DNA of 64,000 nt from Flavobacterium sp. Its GTDB lineage: Bacteria > Bacteroidota > Bacteroidia > Flavobacteriales > Flavobacteriaceae. Under the pieces are notes generated by a model. It worked only from the letters and a program-made list of their open reading frames with translations. It had not been told where the DNA came from and ran no database searches. A program made the translations under genes and the position numbers. The stretch covers positions 34,111-98,110 of the forward strand of contig NZ_JAGNYF010000003.1 of the NCBI RefSeq assembly GCF_017985075.1, written 5' to 3'. This document shows positions 37,717 to 45,144 of this stretch, piece after piece. The number at the start of each line of letters is the position of its first letter. Within the stretch, counting starts at the first letter, position 1.

Positions 37717-38097
37717 ATGCAAAATTTATTTAAAATAGGTTTCATTGTTTTAGTAATGGCTTTTTCGAGTTCTTTAATTTATTCACAAGATAAAATACCT
37801 GTGACTAAAAGTAGAACTACTCAAAAAACAAAACAAACTACAAAAAACGAAACGTTTTATGTTGATGTTAGAACGCCTGCAGAATTTGCTCAAGGCAGTG
37901 TAAAAGGAGCAATAAATATTCCTTTAGATCAAATTGAAAATCAATTAGCAAAATTTAAAGGCAAAAAAAACATTGTTGTCTTTTGCCGCAGTGGCAACCG
38001 AAGCAGTCAAGCTAAAGTTATTTTAGAACAAAACGGTTTTACAAATATAAAAAATGGTGGTAGCTGGGAAGATGTAAATGCAAAATTGAAAAAATAA
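37717..38097 (+). CDS. Exported single-domain rhodanese
   Basis: 126 residues: signal peptide (MQNLFKIGFIVLVMAFSSSL, cut near IYSQ), then a rhodanese domain closely resembling the preceding one (VDVRTPAEFAQGSVKGAINI, FCRSGNRSS, EQNGFTNIKNGGSWEDVN). The pair therefore arose by tandem duplication followed by gain of an export signal, or the reverse. It would act on sulfane sulfur in the periplasm. Confidence 0.88.
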   Translation: MQNLFKIGFIVLVMAFSSSLIYSQDKIPVTKSRTTQKTKQTTKNETFYVDVRTPAEFAQGSVKGAINIPLDQIENQLAKFKGKKNIVVFCRSGNRSSQAKVILEQNGFTNIKNGGSWEDVNAKLKK

Positions 38098-38112
38098 GTC
38101 TCAAATAACTCG

Positions 38113-38167
38113 AAAAATAGTTCAGTTTGAAACAGATTGATACCTGTTTTGAATTGGACTATTTTTT
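38113..38167 (+). terminator. Long terminator after the rhodanese pair
   Basis: A stem of about 23 bp with several G-U pairs (AAAAATAGTTCAG... against ...GGACTATTTTT) and terminal T residues, ending the dioxygenase 2-rhodanese operon. Confidence 0.75.
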
Positions 38168-38183
38168 ATTAAAATGATAAACT

Positions 38184-38639
38184 ATGCAAGAAGTATTCAA
38201 AATTTGGGAAACCAATCGTAAACTACATTTAGCGTTTTTAGAAAATTATACATTAGAACAACTGAATAAAATCCCGGAAGGTTTTAAAAATAATTTGATT
38301 TGGAATATTGGTCATATTATTACCACCCAACAAGGATTAATTTATAGACTATCGGGCTTGCCTGTCTCGATTTCAAAAGAATTTCATAACAAATACAAAT
38401 ACGGTTCAGTACCGACTCAAACCACAACGCAAGAAGAAGTTGACGAAATAAAAGCATTGTTAATTTCGTTAATTCAACAAACCAAAGATGATTATGCTAA
38501 TGGAAAATTTGTTGCGTTTACACCCTACGAAACCCATATCGGTTTTCATTTGGCAACATTTGAAGAAGCTATAAATTTTAACAACTATCACGAAGGAATT
38601 CATCTTGGTTTTATGATGAATATTAGAAAATTTGTTTAA
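38184..38639 (+). CDS. DinB-like four-helix protein
   Basis: 151 residues with NIGHIITTQQGLIYRLSG and a C-terminal NYHEGIHLGFMM that supply the histidines of a DinB metal site. The DinB_2 superfamily includes thiol transferases that use bacillithiol or related low-molecular-weight thiols. Such a role would suit this island but is inference. It starts just after the terminator at 38167. Confidence 0.8.
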   Translation: MQEVFKIWETNRKLHLAFLENYTLEQLNKIPEGFKNNLIWNIGHIITTQQGLIYRLSGLPVSISKEFHNKYKYGSVPTQTTTQEEVDEIKALLISLIQQTKDDYANGKFVAFTPYETHIGFHLATFEEAINFNNYHEGIHLGFMMNIRKFV

Positions 38640-38658
38640 TTACAAATATTACAAAACA

Positions 38659-38865
38659 ATGCTAAAAACAATTTTTACAAACTGGAACTTTATGCGAGCA
38701 ATTCGATTAATTCTAGGAGTTTATATTATAATTCAATCTTATCAATCACAGCAATATATAATGATAATTCCGGGTGTGGTTTTTGTAATAATGGCTTTGT
38801 TTAGCGTGGGTTGTTGTGGCAATAATGGTTGTGCAGTTCCAATAAAAAAACAAGAAAATGAATAA
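38659..38865 (+). CDS. Small DUF2892-like membrane protein with cysteine-rich tail
   Basis: 68 residues from the ATG at 38659. Two membrane helices (about 12-29 and 35-50) precede VGCCGNNGCAVPIKKQ, which has three cysteines. DUF2892 segments often occur at the C-terminus of membrane rhodaneses such as YgaP. The gene overlaps the thioredoxin start by 8 bases. Confidence 0.65.
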   Translation: MLKTIFTNWNFMRAIRLILGVYIIIQSYQSQQYIMIIPGVVFVIMALFSVGCCGNNGCAVPIKKQENE

Positions 38866-39157
38866 TTTCAATGATATTATAAATTCTGAAAAACCAGTTT
38901 TGGTAGATTTCTTTGCCACTTGGTGTGACCCTTGTCAAATGCTTTTGCCAGCGCTTAATAAAGTAAAGGAAAGCCTTAAGGATCGTATTACGATTATTAA
39001 AATAGATATGGATACAAACCAAGAAATAACGCAAAAATATCAAGTTAGAGGAGTTCCTACTCTGATGCTTTTTCAAGAAGGCAAACAACTATGGCGACAA
39101 TCAGGAGTTCTTAGCAAAGAAGAAATTATCAAAATTATTCTTGATAAAACTAACTAA
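38858..39157 (+). CDS. Thioredoxin-family protein
   Basis: 99 residues: VLVDFFATWCDPCQMLLPAL has the active site W-C-D-P-C, and GVPTLMLFQEGK has the cis-proline. The CDPC dipeptide differs from the usual CGPC and should shift the redox potential. No signal peptide, so cytosolic. Part of a tightly packed operon 38659-40549. Confidence 0.9.
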   Translation: MNNFNDIINSEKPVLVDFFATWCDPCQMLLPALNKVKESLKDRITIIKIDMDTNQEITQKYQVRGVPTLMLFQEGKQLWRQSGVLSKEEIIKIILDKTN

Positions 39158-39160
39158 GAA

Positions 39161-39466
39161 ATGAGCAACCAAAAAGGCATCAACAAAGATTTAATTTTAA
39201 GAGAAAGATTGGCAATACAACGAACCATACTTGCTAATCAATCTACTTTTTTGGCATTTTTAAGAACATCAATGTACTTCCTCATTGCAGGTTTAAGTCT
39301 AAAAAATGTATTAAAGATCGAAAATAGCATTATCATTGAAATAGTTTTATTCTCAGTTTCTGGCATTATTTTATTAATTGGACTTGTTAATTATTTCAAA
39401 CATAAAAAATCAATTTTAGAGAACAAAAAAAATATAGGAGATTATCAATTAGAATATTATGAGTGA
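39161..39466 (+). CDS. DUF202 membrane protein
   Basis: 101 residues with the DUF202 pattern LAIQRTILANQSTFLAFLRT followed by two membrane helices. Family function is unknown. Its end overlaps the next gene by 8 bases. Confidence 0.85.
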   Translation: MSNQKGINKDLILRERLAIQRTILANQSTFLAFLRTSMYFLIAGLSLKNVLKIENSIIIEIVLFSVSGIILLIGLVNYFKHKKSILENKKNIGDYQLEYYE

Positions 39467-40292
39467 AGAAAAATGTTGTGTAGTTACTTGCGATTTGCCT
39501 CTAGACCAAACCTATTGGAATAACCAATACCAAGCCAATGCGACCGGTTGGGATTTAGGACAAGTATCACCACCAATTAAAAGCTATATCGATACTATAG
39601 AAAATAAAGAGGCTAAAATTCTTATTCCAGGTTGTGGCAATGCCTACGAAGCTGAATATTTAATACAACAAGGTTTTACCAATATTACAATAATCGATAT
39701 TGCGCCATCATTAGTAGAAAATCTAAAACAGAGATTTGCAAATAATAAAAATATTAGAGTTGTTTTAGGCGATTTTTTTGAACATCATGGCACTTACGAT
39801 TACATAATTGAGCAAACTTTTTTCTGTGCTTTGCCGCCAACAATGCGTCAAAAATATGTTTGGAAAATGCACCAACTATTATCCGATTACGGAAAATTAA
39901 TAGGGTTACTTTTCAATCGTGAGTTCGAAATAAGCCCCCCATTTGGCGGGAATATAAAAGAATATGAGCCGTTATTCTATAAAGCATTTACATTCAATTC
40001 TATATCATTAGCAGGAAATTCAATACCTTCAAGAGCTAATTCTGAACTATTTTTTGAATTTCAGAAAAACGAACTCAATCAAGTTACTCTATATCATTTT
40101 GAAGGTATAACTTGTTCTGGTTGTATGAATACAATTTCAAATAAATTTCTAGAAATTGATGAGGTTTTAAATGTAAGTATGAATTCTAATTTTTCAGAAT
40201 TAATTATTGTTAGTAAAATAGAAATTAACTTACAAAAATTACAAGAAATAGTTTCTTATGATGAAAATTATAAAATAAAAAAATCAAAATGA
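39459..40292 (+). CDS. Thiol methyltransferase (TPMT family) fused to an HMA domain
   Basis: 277 residues. The TPMT-like methyltransferase (about 15-205) shows YWNNQYQANATGWDLGQVSPP and the SAM-binding ILIPGCGNAYEAEYL and VVLGDFFE. A heavy-metal-associated domain (about 208-277) has GITCSGCMNTISNKF with the metal-binding C-x-x-C. TPMT relatives methylate sulfide, thiols, selenium or halides. The N-terminus carries extra cysteines (EEKCCVVTCDLP). The fusion to HMA is unusual. A stand-alone HMA gene overlaps its end by 4 bases. Confidence 0.85.
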   Translation: MSEEKCCVVTCDLPLDQTYWNNQYQANATGWDLGQVSPPIKSYIDTIENKEAKILIPGCGNAYEAEYLIQQGFTNITIIDIAPSLVENLKQRFANNKNIRVVLGDFFEHHGTYDYIIEQTFFCALPPTMRQKYVWKMHQLLSDYGKLIGLLFNREFEISPPFGGNIKEYEPLFYKAFTFNSISLAGNSIPSRANSELFFEFQKNELNQVTLYHFEGITCSGCMNTISNKFLEIDEVLNVSMNSNFSELIIVSKIEINLQKLQEIVSYDENYKIKKSK

Positions 40293-40549
40293 CACATAAA
40301 ATAGAAGTCGAAAACATAAAATGCGGTGGCTGTATGAACAGTATAAAAACGGCATTACTTAAAATTGAAAATGTAACAGAAGTTACTATTGATAAAGAAT
40401 CAGATACCATTACAATCAATTCAACTTCAGATAGAATTGTTTTTGTAGACACATTATCTCACTTAGGTTATCCCGAAAAAGGATATAATACACTTTTACA
40501 TAAAGGAAAATCTTTTGTGAGTTGCGCTATTGGTAATTTAACTAAATAA
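40289..40549 (+). CDS. Heavy-metal-associated domain protein
   Basis: 86 residues: IEVENIKCGGCMNSIKTAL is the HMA metal loop with C-x-x-C; a second pair of features is the C-terminal KSFVSCAIGN. Similar to copper chaperones. Translationally coupled to the methyltransferase-HMA fusion (ATGA overlap), and last in the operon. Confidence 0.88.
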   Translation: MTHKIEVENIKCGGCMNSIKTALLKIENVTEVTIDKESDTITINSTSDRIVFVDTLSHLGYPEKGYNTLLHKGKSFVSCAIGNLTK

Positions 40550-40561
40550 AATAATAAAAAA

Positions 40562-40588
40562 TTGCTTGAGAAATCAAGCACTTTTTTT
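40562..40588 (+). terminator. Terminator after the HMA gene
   Basis: TGCTTGA / TCAAGCA with a 4-base loop, followed by seven T residues. Confidence 0.82.
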
Positions 40589-40592
40589 GTTA

Positions 40593-40608
40593 TGTGACAA
40601 ATGTTACA
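40593..40608 (+). promoter_or_regulatory. Crp-type site before the YeeE-TsdA-SoxB operon
   Basis: TGTGACAAATGTTACA. The -7 element CAAATTTG (40630-40637) starts 21 bases downstream. It is immediately after the preceding terminator. Confidence 0.8.
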
Positions 40609-40653
40609 AACTAGTTTTTATTTATAGTTCAAATTTGTGAAAAAATTTAAACT

Positions 40654-41223
40654 ATGGAAATTATAGAATTTATCAAACAACCATGGGCCTGGTACATTGC
40701 AGGTCCTTTAGTAGGTCTTACCGTACCTGCATTATTAATTTTAGGTAACAAGAATTTTGGTATTAGTGCCAATTTACGTCACGCTTGTGCCGCTTGTTTA
40801 CCAGCAAATATTTCATTCTTTAATTACAATTGGAAAAAAGAAATTTGGAATATGTTTTTTATAGGTGGAGTTCTGATAGGTGGTGTAATTGCTTTTAACT
40901 TTTTATCCAATCCTAACCCAATCATTATTAATGATGATTTGAGAACAGAATTGGCTACTTATGGTATTACAAACATCGACGGAATGTTACCATCAGAAAT
41001 TTTTTCTTGGGAAAATCTATTCACAATCAAAGGGTTTTTAATGATGGTTGCGGGAGGTTTTATGATAGGTTTTGGTTCACGTTATGCTGGTGGCTGTACT
41101 AGTGGTCACTCCATTTCGGGATTATCAAATCTACAATTACCATCACTAATTGCCACTTGTTGCTTTTTCATAGGTGGTTTAATAATGGCAAATATTATTC
41201 TTCCTTATATACTTTCACTTTAA
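40654..41223 (+). CDS. YeeE/YedE family permease, first half
   Basis: 189 residues with four or five membrane helices. LRHACAACLPANISFFNYNW and GFGSRYAGGCTSGHSISGLS carry the conserved cysteines of YeeE proteins, which import thiosulfate through a cysteine relay. Together with the next gene it makes a split version of the full-length permease. Confidence 0.88.
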   Translation: MEIIEFIKQPWAWYIAGPLVGLTVPALLILGNKNFGISANLRHACAACLPANISFFNYNWKKEIWNMFFIGGVLIGGVIAFNFLSNPNPIIINDDLRTELATYGITNIDGMLPSEIFSWENLFTIKGFLMMVAGGFMIGFGSRYAGGCTSGHSISGLSNLQLPSLIATCCFFIGGLIMANIILPYILSL

Positions 41224-41233
41224 AAAATAAATT

Positions 41234-41731
41234 ATGAACAATATAGATCCAAACAAAGATTTTGAAACACGTTCGTTAGATACAGTTTGTGTAAACGAAA
41301 GTCAGTTAGAACACAAATGGTACCATAATATTAAATATCTAATCGTAGGATTATTATTCGGAACGGTATTCATTAAAGCAGAAATTATCAGTTGGTTCCG
41401 CATTCAAGAAATGTTCCGTTTTCAGTCGTTTCATATGTACGGTGTTATAGGTAGTGCAGTTGTTGTTGGTGCGATTTCAGTTTTTTTAATTAAAAAATTT
41501 AATATAAAAACCATTTATGGCGAGAAAATAGAATTTCACGATAAGACATTCAATAAAGGACAAATTATTGGCGGACTAATATTTGGTTTAGGTTGGGCTA
41601 TTACAGGAGCTTGTCCAGGTCCAATTTTTGCACAAATAGGAACCGGAGTAACCGTAATGATTATCACTTTATTCTTTGCTATTGTTGGCACATGGGTATA
41701 TGGTTATTTTAGAGATAAATTACCTCATTAA
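41234..41731 (+). CDS. YeeE/YedE family permease, second half
   Basis: 165 residues, four membrane helices, with GLGWAITGACPGPIFAQIGTG as the cysteine-containing YeeE repeat. It follows the first half by 10 bases. The two probably assemble as a heterodimer for thiosulfate or another sulfur species. Direction of transport cannot be read from the sequence. Confidence 0.88.
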   Translation: MNNIDPNKDFETRSLDTVCVNESQLEHKWYHNIKYLIVGLLFGTVFIKAEIISWFRIQEMFRFQSFHMYGVIGSAVVVGAISVFLIKKFNIKTIYGEKIEFHDKTFNKGQIIGGLIFGLGWAITGACPGPIFAQIGTGVTVMIITLFFAIVGTWVYGYFRDKLPH

Positions 41732-41740
41732 TTTTTTTTT

Positions 41741-42853
41741 ATGCCAAGTAAAGATAGTAACGATTTAAATCTAAAATCTTCTATAAAAAAAATATTAATC
41801 CTATTCATAACAATGATAGGGTTAGTATTCTTTTTGTTTATAGCAATTGTATTTAATCAAAATTTCACTTCATTTTTTAATTCAAATGAATATAAAAATA
41901 TTGAAATAGAAAAAATATATGCCGATGCTGCAATAAAAGACAGTTTGCAAAGAGAAATGGCAAATTTTTGGAAACCAGTACCTCTTGAAGAAATTACGGA
42001 TAGTGTTTTTAAGAAAAAAGTGGTATACGGTAAAGAATTGATTGAGCATACAGCCAAATATCTTGGTCCAAATGGAAGTGTGCAGCAAACGTCAAACGGA
42101 ATGAATTGTAATAATTGTCATCTGGATGCTGGAACAAAACCTTGGGGAAACAATTATGGCTCTGTATATTCTACCTATCCAAAAATGCGAGCTCGAAGCG
42201 GGAAAATTGAAAATCTTTTCAAGCGTATCAACGATTGTTTCGAAAGAAGTTTGAATGGAAAAGCACTTCCTGAAAATAGTTCAGAAATGCAAGCAATGAT
42301 AGCTTATATAGAATATATTGGTAAAAACGTTCCTAAAGATTCGATAGCATTAGCATCAGGAATTAGAGATATCAAGTTGATGAATCGTGCTGCAAGTCCT
42401 GCAAAAGGAAAACCTTTATACGAAACCAAATGTGCAAGTTGTCATCAAACCAACGGGCAAGGTGTGCTAAATGAAACCAAAACTGAATATACCTATCCTC
42501 CACTTTGGGGTGAAAATTCGTATAACAAAGGTGCTGGTTTATTTAGAATTAGCCGTTTTGCAGGTTTTATCAAATACAATATGCCACTTGGTGCAACTTA
42601 TGACAGCCCACAATTAACTGATGAAGAATCATGGGATATTGCGGCTTATGTTGAAAGTCTTGATCGTCCAAATAAAGATCTATCTGCCGATTGGCCAAAA
42701 ATAGGAAAAAAACCATTTGACCATCCGTTTGGTCCTTTTGAAGATAAATATTCAGAACAACAACACAAATACGGACCTTTCATCGCTATGAAAAAAGAAA
42801 AGAAAAAACGCGAGGAAGCAGAAGAGTTATTAAAAAAGAAAGAAAAAAAGTAA
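41741..42853 (+). CDS. tsdA: Membrane-anchored di-heme cytochrome c, TsdA-like thiosulfate dehydrogenase
   Basis: 370 residues: an N-terminal membrane anchor (about 16-38), a first heme site CNNCH (123-127) followed by LDAGTKPWGNNYGSVYSTYP, a cysteine at 166 in NDCFERSLNGKALP matching the unusual Cys heme ligand of TsdA, a second heme site CASCH (231-235), and YNMPLG (Met281) as possible distal ligand. YPPLWGENSYNKGAG and QHKYGPF are also TsdA-like. It couples two thiosulfates to tetrathionate, or the reverse. A Lys/Glu-rich tail ends the protein. Confidence 0.85.
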   Translation: MPSKDSNDLNLKSSIKKILILFITMIGLVFFLFIAIVFNQNFTSFFNSNEYKNIEIEKIYADAAIKDSLQREMANFWKPVPLEEITDSVFKKKVVYGKELIEHTAKYLGPNGSVQQTSNGMNCNNCHLDAGTKPWGNNYGSVYSTYPKMRARSGKIENLFKRINDCFERSLNGKALPENSSEMQAMIAYIEYIGKNVPKDSIALASGIRDIKLMNRAASPAKGKPLYETKCASCHQTNGQGVLNETKTEYTYPPLWGENSYNKGAGLFRISRFAGFIKYNMPLGATYDSPQLTDEESWDIAAYVESLDRPNKDLSADWPKIGKKPFDHPFGPFEDKYSEQQHKYGPFIAMKKEKKKREEAEELLKKKEKK

Positions 42854-42856
42854 ACT

Positions 42857-43276
42857 ATGAAGAATCTATTTATAGCACTAATCTGCATGATATCAGTTAA
42901 TTCGTTTGCACAGACTGAGCCTAAAGATCACAAAATCGTATTCCAATTTACAAATGCGAATGACACTTTGCAACAAAAAGCATTTGTAAAACAACTCGAA
43001 AATTTAACAGAGCATTGGCCAAATGCAAAATACGAAGTTGTGTTATATAACCAAGGTCTGGAATTGGTTATGAAAAACAACACAAAATATCAATCAAGAT
43101 TACAAGCTCTTAAATCTAAAGGAGTGAAATTTGTAGTTTGCGAAAACACACTAAAAAATCGTAAAATAAGCAAAGATGCATTTCCTGAAATTTTGGTTGA
43201 ATATACTCCAGCAGGAATTGCCGAAATTGTCGAAAAACAAGAGCAAGGGTGGAGTTATATAAAAGGTGGTTATTAA
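42857..43276 (+). CDS. Exported DsrE/F-like protein
   Basis: 139 residues with a signal peptide (MKNLFIALICMISVNSFAQ) and a DsrE-like fold: KIVFQFTNANDTLQQKAFVK, YEVVLYNQGLELV and GVKFVVCENTLKNRKIS with one conserved cysteine. DsrE-type proteins relay sulfane sulfur on this cysteine. The periplasmic location next to TsdA and a SoxB-like protein suggests a sulfur carrier; that is inference. It begins 3 bases after tsdA. Confidence 0.82.
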   Translation: MKNLFIALICMISVNSFAQTEPKDHKIVFQFTNANDTLQQKAFVKQLENLTEHWPNAKYEVVLYNQGLELVMKNNTKYQSRLQALKSKGVKFVVCENTLKNRKISKDAFPEILVEYTPAGIAEIVEKQEQGWSYIKGGY

Positions 43277-43304
43277 CCAATTAATGAATTTAAAAAAAAC
43301 ACCA

Positions 43305-45002
43305 ATGAATAACAACAACCGAAGAAATTTCATAAAAAATATTGGGGCTCTCGGTATTTCTATTCCATTTGTCGCACCAATTTCTGGATTTGCTACAGAA
43401 ACAGAATTACTAGAAACAGAAAATCAAAATAAGGTAGATAATAATCTACCACAAACCATTTCTATTCTACAAACAACTGATGTGCATTGCCAAATTCATC
43501 CGCATGATGAGCTCTTTTGGGAAGACAACAAAGCCGTTTTTCGCAAAACGGGTGGGTATGCCTATATGGCAACAATGCTGAATGATCTGAAAAAGAAAAA
43601 TCCAAATACCTATATTATAGACACTGGCGATATGTTTCAAGGCAGTGAGTTAAGTGTCAAAACCACCGGAGAAGCATTTGTGCCAATACTGGATGCTTTA
43701 AAATACGATTTGTATTTGCCTGGAAACTGGGAAGTTATTTACGGTAAAAAACAAATGCAAAGCCTTTTAGGTAAACTAAATGCGCCAAAAATTTGCACTA
43801 ATATGTACCACGATTTAGGTGAAGGAAAAAAAGGAGAACTTATTTTTCAGCCTTATCAAATATGGAATGTTGCAGGAGCAAAAATCGGATTTCTTGGTTA
43901 TACAGATCCATTAGTACCAATTCGTCAAAGTCCTGTGTATAGCAAAGGAATTATTTATACAAAACCCGAAGAAAATTTAGCTCATTATATAGATGTGCTA
44001 AAAAATCAAGAAAATTGTTCCTATATAATTATGATTGCACACCTTGGATTGAGCCAACAAATTGCATTGGCAAACATGCCAGAATGCGAAGGTGTAAATT
44101 ATATTTTGGGTGGAGACACACACGAAAGAGTCCGTAAGCCAATCGTTTGTAAATACGCTAAAGTGGTTGAACCAGGAGCATTTGGATCATTTATTGGTAA
44201 ACTCGACTTGACCGTTCAAAACGGAAAAGTAACCGCCGACAATTACGAATTGCTTGAAGTTGCATCTCCAAAAATCAAACCAGATCCAACAATTCAAAAA
44301 TTACTAAACGAAAAAGAATTAGTATATAAAGAACACATTGATACCGTAATTGGTCACAGCACGATTCCACTTTATCGCTATTTTGTAGTTGAGAACCCAA
44401 TAGACACGATGATTTTGAACGGATTGAAATGGAAATTCCCAGAAATAGACATCGTACTTTCTAATGGTTTCCGATTTTGTCCGCCACGAACTACACCAGA
44501 TCAAACAGGAAATATTCCAATAACAAATGGTTTTATATTTGATATGTTACCTGTAGATAGTACCATTCGTACTGCAAAAGCTTCAGGAAAACAAATAAAA
44601 GATTGGTTAGAAAAAGAACTAAACAATGTTTTTGCAAAAGATGCCTCGAAACGATTTGGAGGTTGGGTAGTGAAATTCAAAGGAATGGAAATCACTTTCA
44701 ACGCATTTGGCGAAACCGGCAAAAGGGTTCAAACCGTGACAGTAAATGGGGCTCCAATTGATGATTCAAAGTTATATTCAATACTTGCATGTGAGCGAGA
44801 AGGAGATCCCGTAGATATGTTGTGTAGAATGAAAGGAGTTGTCGATCCCAAAAATACAACATCGACTCTGCACACAGTAATGATTGATTACTTAAAAAAC
44901 AATTCTCCAATAACTCCAACTCCAACAAAATCTGCAAAAGCTCTCGATGCACCAGATACGCTACTTACACAGGTTACTGGAGTAGATTATGTATTTAAAT
45001 AA
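43305..45002 (+). CDS. SoxB-like thiosulfohydrolase / 5'-nucleotidase family protein, Tat-exported
   Basis: 565 residues from the ATG at 43305, which gives an RR-type signal (NNNNRRNFIKNIGALGISIP). Metallophosphatase motifs are TTDVHCQIHPHDE (Asp59, His61), DTGDMFQGSELS, PGNWEVIYGK and LGGDTHERVRKPIV. The W-E-x-x-Y-G form instead of N-H-E-F-D-x-G is typical of SoxB rather than ordinary 5'-nucleotidases. SoxB cleaves sulfate from SoxYZ-bound thiosulfate with two manganese ions. SoxYZ, SoxXA and SoxCD are absent from the window, so another carrier or substrate is possible. Confidence 0.78.
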   Translation: MNNNNRRNFIKNIGALGISIPFVAPISGFATETELLETENQNKVDNNLPQTISILQTTDVHCQIHPHDELFWEDNKAVFRKTGGYAYMATMLNDLKKKNPNTYIIDTGDMFQGSELSVKTTGEAFVPILDALKYDLYLPGNWEVIYGKKQMQSLLGKLNAPKICTNMYHDLGEGKKGELIFQPYQIWNVAGAKIGFLGYTDPLVPIRQSPVYSKGIIYTKPEENLAHYIDVLKNQENCSYIIMIAHLGLSQQIALANMPECEGVNYILGGDTHERVRKPIVCKYAKVVEPGAFGSFIGKLDLTVQNGKVTADNYELLEVASPKIKPDPTIQKLLNEKELVYKEHIDTVIGHSTIPLYRYFVVENPIDTMILNGLKWKFPEIDIVLSNGFRFCPPRTTPDQTGNIPITNGFIFDMLPVDSTIRTAKASGKQIKDWLEKELNNVFAKDASKRFGGWVVKFKGMEITFNAFGETGKRVQTVTVNGAPIDDSKLYSILACEREGDPVDMLCRMKGVVDPKNTTSTLHTVMIDYLKNNSPITPTPTKSAKALDAPDTLLTQVTGVDYVFK

Positions 45003-45026
45003 AATTTAAGATTTTGAATAATCCTC

Positions 45027-45059
45027 AAAAATCGAGTATGAAAATACTCGATTTTTTTT
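45027..45059 (+). terminator. Terminator after the SoxB-like gene
   Basis: AAAAATCGAGTA / TACTCGATTTTT with a 6-base loop and extra T residues, closing the 40654-45002 operon. Confidence 0.88.
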
Positions 45060-45079
45060 ATTACAATTTATCAAGTCAA

Positions 45080-45095
45080 AGTGATATAAGTTACA
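45080..45095 (+). promoter_or_regulatory. Crp-type site before the porin gene
   Basis: AGTGATATAAGTTACA with the -7 element TAATTTTG (45117-45124) beginning 21 bases downstream. Confidence 0.8.
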
Positions 45096-45144
45096 AACAA
45101 AACCTTTTTTTCTTGTTAATTTTGCTTTAAATCTATTTTAAAAA

